A DNA stretch of 64,000 nucleotides. Origin: an uncultured Spirochaetia bacterium. Lineage in GTDB: Bacteria > Spirochaetota > Spirochaetia > SZUA-6 > Bin103. Position numbers and translations under genes: made by a program. The notes under the pieces are model-generated. The model searched no databases and had not been told where the DNA came from. It was given only the letters and a program-made list of their open reading frames with translations. The stretch's first letter is position 1. Each line of letters opens with the position of its first letter. Below are positions 31,787 to 40,219 of this stretch, piece after piece. The stretch covers positions 620,001 to 684,000 of the forward strand of contig CATQHW010000001.1 in assembly GCA_958296075.1 (NCBI GenBank). The letters are read 5' to 3'.

Positions 31787-33892
31787 TTACTCGAGCTCGA
31801 TCTGAACTAGGCCGTAGGCGCCGATCCAGGCCGGATCCAGGGTGACCGTGACCCGGCCGGCCGCGGACGCCACCGCCACGGGGCGGGCCGCGGCCACATC
31901 GGGGTCGTGATACCGCGCCTGCCGCACCGAACGCCCCGCGAACGCCGCCGGCATGCGCAGCGTGATGCCGACCGGCTTGCCCCGGAACCGCGGAAACGGG
32001 ATAGGGTCGTCGTGGCCGACGTGCACACCCGCCAAGGTCTGCGCCGCGTTCACCAAGTGGACCACCAGGGAATCACCGCTCTCGGTGGCGAAGACGGTCG
32101 CCAGCACGCCGGCTGGCATATTCTCGATCCGGAGGTCGGCCCCGCCTGCCAAGCTGCCCAGGAACGCGACCAGTTCATCCCGCAGGCGCTCGTGCGCGGC
32201 CGAAACCGGCCGCCACGGCAGACGTGTCTCACGGCCGTCGCCAGCAGGCCGGACGATCCGCTCCACCGGCTCCAGAGCGTAGTCACCGGCCACCTGGACC
32301 AGCCGGCCGGCGCCGACCTGGGTGGTGACCGGCGGAGCGCCGTCGAGCACCGCCGCGAAGGAGTCGATCCCCCAGAAGCGACCGAGGACTGCGGCGTCGC
32401 GACCGGCGCCGGTCTCGTCGTTGCTGCCGGTGGCGCCGGTCCACACCAGCGTGCCGCCGGCTCGCACGAACCTGCGCAGCGCCTGGAGCTCCATGTCGCT
32501 GAGAAAGACCGCCTCGTTGAGGACCACCACGCGGTACCGCGGCAGCCGGGAGAGCTCTTCGGGCTGAAACAGGTCGAAGGGCAGGTTGCGCCGGTAACAC
32601 GCCTGCGCCCAGGCGATCAACCCGGCGAGACTTCTGGCTTCGGCGCGCTCGTACAGTTGGCGGGTGGTGCGCGAGTCGTAGAAGCCCAGCGATGCCACCC
32701 GCTGCATCCGGCGCAGCAGCTCAGGTTGAGCGACCTCGAAGCGGCGCAGATGCTTCTCGGTTTGCCCGAGGGACTCGCCCTCCGGCGTCGCCAGGTACAG
32801 GTGGCCCCAGCTCATGGCCAAGCCCCAGCAGAATCGCACGGTGTCGGGACGGTCGGGATAGAACATGCTCATCGGCGGAACGTCGCGCCAGCGGCCGACG
32901 GCGAACCGATGGGCCGCCTCGATCGCCCAACTGCACCAGGAGTAGCGAACGATCGTGGAGTAGTCATTCTCCTTGAAGATCCAGTCGAGGTCGGGCATTT
33001 CTTCCAGCGACAGGCCGTGGGGGTCCCGGTGCAGCGCTCGCTCGCTGTAGTTGGGTCGCAGCGGGCGGATGCCGAGCCCGGTGTAGTGGTCCTTGACCGC
33101 CTGGTGAAAGGCCGTGGTGGAGTGCCGTCGAAACCGCAGCCAGGCGAGATAGGCCGGATCGCCATGGTCGCCGTGCCAGCGCTCCCAGGCGGGCCCGGGC
33201 TCCGGCAGGTCGTGACCGGTCTGTTCCCGGAACAGAGCGCGACAGGTGGCGCAGGCGCAGGCGTGGCCGGCGCCGAACCACTCGACGTCGTCGGTCATGA
33301 TGCCGTCGATACCCGTCGCGTACAACTCCGACAGGTAGGCCAGGTAGGCGCGCCGGTAGTGGGGATTGTTGAAACAGAACGTCCAGCCCTGATAGTCGTA
33401 GTGGCCCGGGTACGCCGAGCGCGCCCATCTGCCGGTGCGCCCGTCGATCTGCCGCCAGCTCGACAGCGGCACGCCGTCGATGACGGGGTCGGCGTCGCAG
33501 TCCTCGCGCAGGTGGGGCCACGACTCGATGCTCGACCCACGCGTGCGGAGCCGTTCCTCCAGCTTCCGTTCGCCTGCTTCGTCGACCGGGTTGTGGGTGA
33601 GGTGGCTCGAGTGATGCTCGGTCACGCGAATGCCGGCGGCGTGGCAGGCGGTCACGACGCGCGCCAGGGTATCGGTCAGCAGGTCCCAGTAGCGGCGAAA
33701 GGACCAGCGGAAGTGGGTGCAGCTGAAGGTGATGACGTGGTTGATACCGGCATCGGCGAATGTCTCCGCCTTGCGCGCCAAGTCGGCCGCAGTGTCGTGA
33801 AAGATCTCCTGATCGTTGTACCAGAAGAAGGCGAAGCGCGTGTCCCACGGGTCGAAGGGGGTCGCCAGCGGTCGTGCGCGCGACTCGCTCAC
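31787..33892 (-). CDS. Large glycosidase-like protein with TIM-barrel and beta-galactosidase-type middle domain
   Basis: 701 residues from GTG at 33892 (VSESRARPLATPFDPWDTRF). The first ~380 residues look like a TIM barrel of the GH29/GH42 type: FADAGINHVITFSCTHFRW, TACHAAGIRVTEHHSSHLTH, GIDGIMTDDVEWFGAGHACA (acidic pair suitable for catalysis) and CACATCRALFREQTGHDLP, a Cys cluster seen in GH42-like enzymes. Residues about 490-640 resemble the class-I glutamine-amidotransferase-like trimerisation domain (LPRYRVVVLNEAVFLSDMEL, FVRAGGTLVWTG). The C-terminus is a beta-rich domain. The substrate is unknown. The start is coupled to the small upstream frame (GTGA). Confidence 0.75.
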   Translation of the reverse strand: MSESRARPLATPFDPWDTRFAFFWYNDQEIFHDTAADLARKAETFADAGINHVITFSCTHFRWSFRRYWDLLTDTLARVVTACHAAGIRVTEHHSSHLTHNPVDEAGERKLEERLRTRGSSIESWPHLREDCDADPVIDGVPLSSWRQIDGRTGRWARSAYPGHYDYQGWTFCFNNPHYRRAYLAYLSELYATGIDGIMTDDVEWFGAGHACACATCRALFREQTGHDLPEPGPAWERWHGDHGDPAYLAWLRFRRHSTTAFHQAVKDHYTGLGIRPLRPNYSERALHRDPHGLSLEEMPDLDWIFKENDYSTIVRYSWCSWAIEAAHRFAVGRWRDVPPMSMFYPDRPDTVRFCWGLAMSWGHLYLATPEGESLGQTEKHLRRFEVAQPELLRRMQRVASLGFYDSRTTRQLYERAEARSLAGLIAWAQACYRRNLPFDLFQPEELSRLPRYRVVVLNEAVFLSDMELQALRRFVRAGGTLVWTGATGSNDETGAGRDAAVLGRFWGIDSFAAVLDGAPPVTTQVGAGRLVQVAGDYALEPVERIVRPAGDGRETRLPWRPVSAAHERLRDELVAFLGSLAGGADLRIENMPAGVLATVFATESGDSLVVHLVNAAQTLAGVHVGHDDPIPFPRFRGKPVGITLRMPAAFAGRSVRQARYHDPDVAAARPVAVASAAGRVTVTLDPAWIGAYGLVQIELE

Positions 33893-34008
33893 CGGCCGTC
33901 CACCTCCCAGGTAGTCGCCGCCGCGTCGACGGTCCCGTCCGGAAGCCGGCCGGGGAGCGGCCACCCAGTGTAGCATCCTTCGCGCCGGCAGAGAACGATG
34001 CGCTTCAT
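33889..34008 (-). pseudogene. Small frame coupled to the glycosidase, possible sialidase N-terminal remnant
   Basis: 39 residues from ATG at 34008, MKRIVLCRREGCYTGWPLPG, then RLPDGTVDAAATTWEVDGR. The VLCRxxGxYxGWPxxxRLPDG wording matches the N-terminus of BNR/sialidase-type proteins. Its TGA overlaps the GTG of the downstream glycosidase, so it may serve as a leader frame even if its own function is lost. The rest of the 33893-34126 gap shows no other gene. Confidence 0.35.
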
Positions 34009-34126
34009 GGTGGGCGGCCAGTCTGCCGGCAGTGAGCCGTCCAGGCAACACCACCACGCGGGGCGAGGGCGCTGAGGGGAGCAACACATGGCACACTGAT
34101 GATGACCGTGTTGGTCGAACCCGCGC

Positions 34127-35242
34127 TCACCACTCCCGCGAATCGGGGACCGGCAGCCAGCGGCCGTCTGCGGCGATGGACTGCTGGCTGATCAGACCGG
34201 GGATGGTCATGTCCATCGCCTCGTGGATGCCGATCCGCGGTGGGGTACCGCTGCGGATCGCGTCCACGAAGTCGAGAATCTCCAGGAGGTCGCCGCCGCC
34301 GTGGCCGGCCGTCCGCGCCAGCTCGCCGTGGATGCGCCACGCTTCCGGCAGGAACGACTCGGCCACCTCCTCCGGATCGAGCCACGTGTTGGCGTCCGGT
34401 GAGCGCGACCGCAACCAGATGCGGTCCCTTTGGGCGGGAGCGCGGCGGGACTCGTAGCACCCGTCGGTGCCCTGCAGTTGGAAGTTCATCATCGAGTGGG
34501 GCCGATCCGAGAGCATGTCCACTCGTATCTTCACCAGTCCACCCGAGCGCATGCGGCACAACATCACGCAGGAATCCTCGTTCTCGTACTCGTCGCCCCG
34601 CGGGTCCCGGTAGTGATGGCCGCTGCCCGCGCAGCACACGCTGACGACGCGATCGCCCGGCATCCACTGCAGGATCGGCCCCAGGCTGTGGGTCCCGTAG
34701 GTCACGCCGTTGATTCCGGTCTGCCACCGCCGCCGCCACTTGGTGACCTCGTTCAGCCCCTTCAGTTCGTGCACGTATTCGCCTTCGGCATAGTACGGGG
34801 TGCCGAACTCGCCCCTGCGCACCATCTCCGTCACGATCATGTTTGGGCGGGTATAGGTGACGTTCTCTCCCAGCATGTAGCTCGCCCGACTGCCGCGGCA
34901 CGCCTGCACCAGACACCGGCACTCCTCGATCGAGACGCCCGCGGGAACCTCGCTCAGTACGTGCACGCCGCGCTCCAGCGCCGCGATCGCCTGCGGCGCA
35001 TGCAGCGGCATCGGCGTGCCGACGATGACCGCGTCCAGCTCCGAGCGCTCCAGCATCTTATCGTAGTCGAGGTACGACTCGGCCGCGCCGAGCTCGCGCC
35101 GGGCGCGCTCCAGACCCTCGGCGTCGATGTCGCACACCGCCGTGATCCGTACGCGATCGAGCAGCTCGAACGCCTGCCGGAGCCGGCCGCCCCGACCGGC
35201 CGCGCCGACGATGCCGACGTTGATGGCCCGCAATGCGCTCAT
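34127..35242 (-). CDS. Gfo/Idh/MocA-family oxidoreductase
   Basis: 371 residues, start MSALRAINVGIVGAAGRGGR. The Rossmann motif GIVGAAGRGGRL (residues about 9-20) is followed by VCDIDAEGLERARRELG. AVIVGTPMPLHAPQAIAALE and GVHVLSEVPAGVSIEEC occupy the place of the family's EKP motif (here SEVP, so Lys is replaced). The C-terminal dimerisation domain ends GLISQQSIAADGRWLPVP. Known: NAD(P)-dependent dehydrogenation of sugars or inositols. The start overlaps the stop of the GNAT gene by 4 bp. The missing Lys raises doubt about standard catalysis. Confidence 0.87.
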   Translation of the reverse strand: MSALRAINVGIVGAAGRGGRLRQAFELLDRVRITAVCDIDAEGLERARRELGAAESYLDYDKMLERSELDAVIVGTPMPLHAPQAIAALERGVHVLSEVPAGVSIEECRCLVQACRGSRASYMLGENVTYTRPNMIVTEMVRRGEFGTPYYAEGEYVHELKGLNEVTKWRRRWQTGINGVTYGTHSLGPILQWMPGDRVVSVCCAGSGHHYRDPRGDEYENEDSCVMLCRMRSGGLVKIRVDMLSDRPHSMMNFQLQGTDGCYESRRAPAQRDRIWLRSRSPDANTWLDPEEVAESFLPEAWRIHGELARTAGHGGGDLLEILDFVDAIRSGTPPRIGIHEAMDMTIPGLISQQSIAADGRWLPVPDSREW

Positions 35243-35814
35243 CGGCTCCTCGGGGCGCCGCCGTCAGCCCTCGCGTCGAGCTGCCGCATGACCTGTTGCC
35301 AGCGACCCGGCATGTCCTCACGCGTCATGTCGGGCGCGAAGCCCAGCGAGAGATAGAGGGCGATCGCCGCCAGCCTGACGTCGTCGGTCAGCAATGTCAC
35401 CGACTCGTAGCCGCGCCGCGCAAAGAACGCGAGCACCCCGCAGCACACCACGCGACCGAGCCCCTGTCGTCTGTGATCCGGGTGACAGGCCACGTAGTCC
35501 AACACACCGCGGCGGCCCAGCTCCCGCCAGGAGGCAAAGGTGGAGGCGACGATCCGGGTGCCGCAGGCGACGACGCGTGAGCCTTGGCCGCGCTCGGATT
35601 CGGCGACATAGTCGGCGACTCTCTCGGTCGTCCACCCCTGGAAGCCGCAGGCGCCAAGCACGCAGGCGATCCCAACGCTGTCGCTCGCGCGGCACCTTCG
35701 CAGCAGATACCCTTCGGGCACCCGCATGCCCGGGAGCCGGAGCAGCCGGTCGCGGCGCATGGTCATGCCGAGTTGCTGTGGCGGGTACGCCGGTACCGCG
35801 GGCTCACCGCTCAT
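35239..35814 (-). CDS. GNAT-family N-acetyltransferase
   Basis: 191 residues, start MSGEPAVPAYPPQQLGMTMR. The acetyl-CoA site is VLDYVACHPDHRRQGLGRVV (residues about 103-122), the canonical motif A with R/Q-x-x-G-x-G/A. The C-terminal motif B is LLTDDVRLAAIALYLSLGFA. The protein is cytoplasmic with unknown acceptor. It overlaps the Gfo/Idh gene by 4 bp, so the two are translationally coupled. A shorter start at Met17 or Met30 is possible. Confidence 0.88.
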   Translation of the reverse strand: MSGEPAVPAYPPQQLGMTMRRDRLLRLPGMRVPEGYLLRRCRASDSVGIACVLGACGFQGWTTERVADYVAESERGQGSRVVACGTRIVASTFASWRELGRRGVLDYVACHPDHRRQGLGRVVCCGVLAFFARRGYESVTLLTDDVRLAAIALYLSLGFAPDMTREDMPGRWQQVMRQLDARADGGAPRSR

Positions 35815-35871
35815 CCTCTTGATTCTAACCGCCTCTTGATTCTAAACCGCATTGCGCTTGATACTTTCGCT

Positions 35872-36583
35872 CCGTCGGCGTCGGCGCCTACGAGACCTCG
35901 CGGGCTCGCGGCTATCTGGCGACGCTCAAGAAGCTCGACGACCGCTACGACCTGTGCGCCCTGTGCGACAGCGGAGCCGAAGCGCTGCGCACCGCCGCTG
36001 CTCTCTTCGGCGTCGAGAAGCTCTACGACAACGTGACCGAGATGCTGCGGGCCGAGACACCCGACGTGGTCTTCGTACTGGTGCCGACCGACGGCCAGAT
36101 CGTCGTGGCTCGGGCCGCCGTGGAACACGGATGTCACCTCATCACCGAGATCCCCTACGGCGTCACCCTCGCACACGGCGACGCCCTGCGCCGCGCGTGC
36201 GAGGAGAGAAACCTGTGCTGGGAAATCGCCGAGAACGTCTGGCGATGGCCGCGCGAGCGGCTGAAGCGCCGGATCGTCGAGCAGGGCCTGCTGGGCAGCC
36301 TCACGCACGCCCGGCTCTGGTACGCATCAGGCAGCTATCACGGCTTCAACGGCGTGCGCAAGGCCATGGCCCGCGATCCAAGGCGGGTGCTCGGGTACGC
36401 CCAGGAGCTGCAGGGGTCCCGTTGGGTGGAGTTGCCCTCCACGAGCAGACCGAGCTCGAACGGCGCCTGCACGACCGATACGTGGCCACCTACGGGGGCG
36501 ACCCCGTGACGGACGCGGCGCGCCTGCTCGACCGCTCCTTCGGGCGCGACGGCGTGTTCTGGCCGGTCGCCGGGTGGCTCTGA
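35872..36583 (+). pseudogene. Gfo/Idh/MocA-family oxidoreductase, start lost and internally deleted
   Basis: The readable frame begins VGVGAYETSRARGYLATLKK, follows with YDLCALCDSGAEALRTAAAL, then TPDVVFVLVPTDGQIVVARA and LITEIPYGVTLAHGDALRRA. A TGA lies just upstream of the Rossmann motif and no start codon precedes it. Near 36440 the frame breaks; the tail ELERRLHDRYVATYGGDPVT...FWPVAGWL continues in another frame to 36583. Intact relatives are about 350 residues, so over 100 residues are missing. Confidence 0.75.
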
Positions 36584-36617
36584 GCACGCGTGATACGATC
36601 CGGAATTGGAGGCTCGA

Positions 36618-37877
36618 ATGGAAGGTCAGCTCCTCTCCGCGCACGGGTGCGGTCGCGCTACCGCGTACCCGCAGGAGAACAAGATCGTCACGCTCGGCGA
36701 CTTGGCGCACGTCGCCTGGCTCGACTCGGTCGCCGAAGGGTTTCGCGTACGGCTACGCACCCTCGACCGCGCGAGCGGCCGCTGGTCGGAGACCCACACC
36801 ATCGGCGAGGCGTATGACAACCACGGCGGCCCGGCGCTGGCGTGCGACAGCCGGGGGTACCTGCACGTCGCGTACTACCCGCACCACCACGCGATCCGCT
36901 ACCGCCGCTCCCTGCGCCCCGGCGACGCCTCGGCATGGACCGATGAGGAGCTGATCGGCGACGGCTACAGCTACCCGAAACTCGCCGTCGGCTCCGACGA
37001 CGAACTCCTGCTGAGCTGCCGGAGCAGCTTCCTGACGCGTGAACGCAGGCTGGGGCACGAACGGCCCTGGGAGCTGCATCTGCTGCGCAAGAGCTCCGGC
37101 GGATCATGGAGCGAGCCTCTGGTGCTGGCGCGCTCCCGCCATCCCAACTACGCCCACTTCGGCGAGTCCTACGCCTGGGCACCGGACCGCGTGGGCCTGC
37201 ACATGACGATTCGCTTTCACGAGAAGTCGGACGCCGAAGCGTACGGCCGCATTCAGACCGTCGGCTACCTGTTCAGCCCGGACGCCGGGCGGAGCTGGCA
37301 GCGCTCGGACGGGACTCCGGTGCGGTTGCCGGTGACGGCCGAGAGCGTGGACGTGATCGCCTCCGGCGGCATCGATCATGGCAGCGCCCTGCAGGCCGGC
37401 GCGTTGGCGGTGGCGGCGGACGGAACGCCGTGGCTGATCCATAGCGAGTGGGCCGGTGGCGTGGGCACCAATACCCTGTGCTCGCCCGCGGGTGACGGGA
37501 GCTGGCGCCGCATCGTCCTGAACGAACGCGTGGAGCTGGAGCCGGGCCGCTGCTTCGGGCTGGCGCCGAGCGTCGTGTTCGACGCTGCGGGCCGGCTGGT
37601 CGGAGTGACGACCACCGAAGAGGTTTCGGACGGCGAGGCTCCGTGGGGGCATCCGGCCAGCGAGGTCGTGCGCTTCGTGTCCGCCGACGGCGGCGCCACC
37701 TTTGCCTTGGAGCAGGTGAGCACGACCGATCCGCGGACGGCGCACTGGTTTCCCCATCTGGAGCGGCCCCTGGGGATCGCGCCGTCGCCGTCCGCCCCCG
37801 GCATCATCTACACGGCGGGCCCCGCGGGCGAGTCCCTCACCGACATCCTGTCGAACCGGGTGATGTGGGTGCCGTGA
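36618..37877 (+). CDS. BNR/sialidase-like beta-propeller protein
   Basis: 419 residues from ATG at 36618, with TTGGAGG seven bases upstream. There is no signal peptide. Propeller-type strands recur: THTIGEAYDNHGGPALACDS, RGYLHVAYYPHHHAIRYRRS, PKLAVGSDDELLLSCRSSF, and Asp-box-like segments FSPDAGRSWQRSDGTP and FVSADGGATFALEQVS. It ends LTDILSNRVMWVP. Known: the family includes sialidases and rhamnogalacturonan or ulvan-type hydrolases/lyases; the substrate is not assignable. A second copy of its last codons lies at 39207-39240, evidence of a lost paralogue. Confidence 0.75.
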   Translation: MEGQLLSAHGCGRATAYPQENKIVTLGDLAHVAWLDSVAEGFRVRLRTLDRASGRWSETHTIGEAYDNHGGPALACDSRGYLHVAYYPHHHAIRYRRSLRPGDASAWTDEELIGDGYSYPKLAVGSDDELLLSCRSSFLTRERRLGHERPWELHLLRKSSGGSWSEPLVLARSRHPNYAHFGESYAWAPDRVGLHMTIRFHEKSDAEAYGRIQTVGYLFSPDAGRSWQRSDGTPVRLPVTAESVDVIASGGIDHGSALQAGALAVAADGTPWLIHSEWAGGVGTNTLCSPAGDGSWRRIVLNERVELEPGRCFGLAPSVVFDAAGRLVGVTTTEEVSDGEAPWGHPASEVVRFVSADGGATFALEQVSTTDPRTAHWFPHLERPLGIAPSPSAPGIIYTAGPAGESLTDILSNRVMWVP

Positions 37878-37913
37878 CGCGCTCGTCCGCTACCGCTGGT
37901 CACCCTCCCTGAT

Positions 37914-38612
37914 TCAGGAATCGCGACCACGCTCCCGGCGCAGCAACGCCTCCAGTTCGGCGACGCGCGCTTCCGCCGTCTGCCGTGCCTGCTCAGCCCG
38001 CTCCCACGCCGCTTCCGTCTCCGCCCGCGTCAGTAGATTCCGCCCCGTGACCGGATCGTGGAAGCGCAGCCCGCTCTCGCCGCTGCGCAACTCCAGCCCC
38101 AGTACCCCGCTCGTCATCGCCAGCGCCCCATCCGCCAGCTCCCGCCCCGGCAACTCCTCGTACTCCCCGGCGACCAGCACCATGCCCCGCAACGGCGGTT
38201 CCAGCCAGTCTCCCGTCGGGTCGTGTTGCCAGTACTCCCCGACTCCCAGCCGGCGATACAACTCCCGCTTCTTCCCCTGGTCTTCACGCTTCGTCGTGCG
38301 CGAGGTGATCTCCAGCACGAAGTCCGGGACCTTGCCCTCCTCCCACAGCAGGTACGAGGTCCGGTCGTGGTTCGCCACCCCCAGCACCACGAACACGTCC
38401 GGCGCCACCCTCGCCTTGATATTGTCCTCCTCGTAATAGAGCAGCAGGTTGCCGGCCACGAACACGTCGGGGCGGTGGCGAAAGTAGCGCTGCAGCCCGA
38501 TGCACGCCTCGGTCAGACAGGTGAAATGAACGCTGCTTTCCGCCACCGGCTTGCCGTCCGAACTGGGGTAGTCAATCTTCCGCTTGGCCGGAGAGAGCAC
38601 CGAAGTGGCCAT
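37914..38612 (-). CDS. Uma2-family (DUF820) putative endonuclease
   Basis: 232 residues, start MATSVLSPAKRKIDYPSSDG. The PD-(D/E)XK-like core is KARVAPDVFVVLGVANHDRT (Asp), then GKVPDFVLEITSRTTKREDQ (Glu) and KKRELYRRLGVGEYWQHDPT, the pattern of Uma2 proteins. The C-terminus is a coiled coil (AEAAWERAEQARQTAEARV). Known: restriction-endonuclease-like fold, abundant in cyanobacteria and some symbionts; biological target unknown. It is convergent with the BNR gene, 36 bp apart. Confidence 0.9.
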   Translation of the reverse strand: MATSVLSPAKRKIDYPSSDGKPVAESSVHFTCLTEACIGLQRYFRHRPDVFVAGNLLLYYEEDNIKARVAPDVFVVLGVANHDRTSYLLWEEGKVPDFVLEITSRTTKREDQGKKRELYRRLGVGEYWQHDPTGDWLEPPLRGMVLVAGEYEELPGRELADGALAMTSGVLGLELRSGESGLRFHDPVTGRNLLTRAETEAAWERAEQARQTAEARVAELEALLRRERGRDS

Positions 38613-38750
38613 GGTTCATCCTCCTACGGCTCAGCATAACGGAAACGGCCGTCCTGAGTGGCTTGGCTGCGGTCTGGTCGAGCAGCGCCGGACGCACGCG
38701 CGTACTGGCGCTGTACGAGGTGCAAGAGTCGAGCCGGCAGCAGTCGCGAC

Positions 38751-39053
38751 TCACGGTGCTCGAAAGCTCGTGCGCGCCGATGCCAGCGTCCCGGCGGCGT
38801 CACGGCAGTCGATGCGTACCTGGTAGACCTCGTCGGGGTCCAGGCGGCTCAACACCACCCGGTGATCGACACGTGGCTCCGGGTTGACCGCGCGAATCCA
38901 GTCGTGGGCGCCGAGCCGGCGGTATTCCACTGAGGAGTCGGACGGCGCCGAGGTCTCCCAGCGCAGCAGGACCGAGCGCGGCGGCGTCGCCGAGCGGCCG
39001 CCCCACACCGACTCGGCGCCGTCCGGCAGGTGAGCCGGAGCGCCTGCCGCCAT
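38751..39053 (-). pseudogene. Fibronectin-III-like domain fragment
   Basis: 100 codons; residues about 22-100 read PPRSVLLRWETSAPSDSSVE, YRRLGAHDWIRAVNPE and HRVVLSRLDPDEVYQVRID, one Fn3-type domain like the N-terminal domain of purple acid phosphatases. Nothing catalytic follows. The 638-bp space 38613-39250 otherwise holds only the BNR tail copy at 39207-39240; I see no other gene there. Confidence 0.4.
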
Positions 39054-39206
39054 GCTCGCTTGGATCGAGGAGGTCTACGACGCGCGGCTTCGCCGTTGAT
39101 CCACGCGTACCGCCGGTGGTACACGCCGGCGATCCTCGCCCACCGACCCACGAAGGGGCTGGCAGCGCTGTACCGCCGGTGGCAGGAGAACGCGGACCTG
39201 CGCCGA

Positions 39207-39240
39207 CCTGTTGTCGAACCGGGTCATGTGGGTGCCGTGA
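39207..39240 (+). pseudogene. Copy of the 3' end of the BNR gene
   Basis: The frame reads DLLSNRVMWVP-stop, matching DILSNRVMWVP-stop at 37845-37877 at nearly every base and continuing into a similar flank (GTGACG...TCCGCT). It is the tail of a lost paralogue. Confidence 0.6.
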
Positions 39241-39250
39241 CGAGTCCGCT

Positions 39251-40153
39251 CTACTGCTTCTTCTTCCTCGACTTCTTGGCGAACAGCGCGAAGGCGAAGT
39301 TGGGGGCCGGAGCAGGCATGTCGGTGCGCCCCTTCAGATAGCGCTCCGTCGCCTCGGCCGGCGACACGCTGTCGAGCTCCTCGAAGCCGACCCGCGCCAG
39401 TTCGGCGTTCATGTCGTCGGGTGTGAACGTCGAGATCATCGGCTCCCCGCGGCGCGCCACGAACTTCTCCAGCTTCTCGGTGAACTCGATCCCGGCCGGC
39501 GGGACCATCTCGCGCGGGTACTTGTAGTCGAAGACGAGGCGGCTGCCGGCGGCGGCGAGCGAGGAGATTCGGTCGAGCGTATCGCTGATCGCGTTCCCGG
39601 TCAGGTAGTAGGTGGTCCCCAACCAGGAGAAGAACGCCGGCGTTCCGGCGTCGAAGCCGGAGTCGCGCAGCCGCTCATCCAGATGGTCGGTCTCGAAGTC
39701 GACCGGCACGAACGTCAGGTTGTCGGGGACGCTGCCGTTGACGGCGATCACCCGTTCGCGCTTCATGGCCTGCGAGGCCGGCTGGTCGACCTCGAAGATG
39801 CGCAGGCGGTCGGCAAGGTCGCCCTGGCGCAGGGAGAAGGTGTCGAGCCCGGCGCCCAGGATCACGTATTGGCCGACCCCCTTAGTAGAGACCGCTTCGC
39901 GGAGCCGGTCCTCGGTGAAGCGGACGCGCAGGATCGCCTCGGTGTGGATCGGCTTGAGCACCCCCAGCAGGGCGTCCTTGATAAGCCAGTTCAACAGCCG
40001 GTTCTTGGCGACCTGCCGCCAGAACGGCGTCACCATCTGCAGCGCGTAGGTGTCGGAGAAGATCGCCGGCTGGTTCCAGATCAGGTGACTCGCGCGGATC
40101 GCCGCCACCAGGATGGCGGTCGTGCTCGCCTTCTGTTTGTGTTCGGTAGCCAT
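39251..40153 (-). CDS. Class I SAM-dependent methyltransferase, leucine-carboxyl-methyltransferase (PPM1-like) family
   Basis: 300 residues, start MATEHKQKASTTAILVAAIR. The family's N-terminal xxTAxxVAxxRAxE-like helix is seen as TTAILVAAIRASHLIW. SAM motif I is YVILGAGLDTFSLRQGDL (residues about 92-109), then IFEVDQPASQAMKRERV and PAFFSWLGTTYYLTGNAI. Known: bacterial members methylate carboxyl groups of small molecules or polyketide-type products; substrate unknown. The C-terminus is basic (KKSRKKKQ). It is followed (minus-strand direction) by the decayed BNR tail. Confidence 0.87.
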   Translation of the reverse strand: MATEHKQKASTTAILVAAIRASHLIWNQPAIFSDTYALQMVTPFWRQVAKNRLLNWLIKDALLGVLKPIHTEAILRVRFTEDRLREAVSTKGVGQYVILGAGLDTFSLRQGDLADRLRIFEVDQPASQAMKRERVIAVNGSVPDNLTFVPVDFETDHLDERLRDSGFDAGTPAFFSWLGTTYYLTGNAISDTLDRISSLAAAGSRLVFDYKYPREMVPPAGIEFTEKLEKFVARRGEPMISTFTPDDMNAELARVGFEELDSVSPAEATERYLKGRTDMPAPAPNFAFALFAKKSRKKKQ

Positions 40154-40219
40154 GACGAATACCAGTCAATACCGGAAACGCGCGCTTTGTCCACGCCCTT
40201 GGTCGAACCTGCTTGACGA

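Noticed and set aside
37900..37925. GATTC-AG-GAATC inverted repeat as a terminator between BNR and Uma2 genes
   Set aside because: Stem is only five base pairs, has no T run and overlaps the Uma2 stop codon.
39251..40153. SAM methyltransferase as a RiPP modification enzyme
   Set aside because: It is 28 kb away and of the leucine-carboxyl-methyltransferase type; no link to the precursor.
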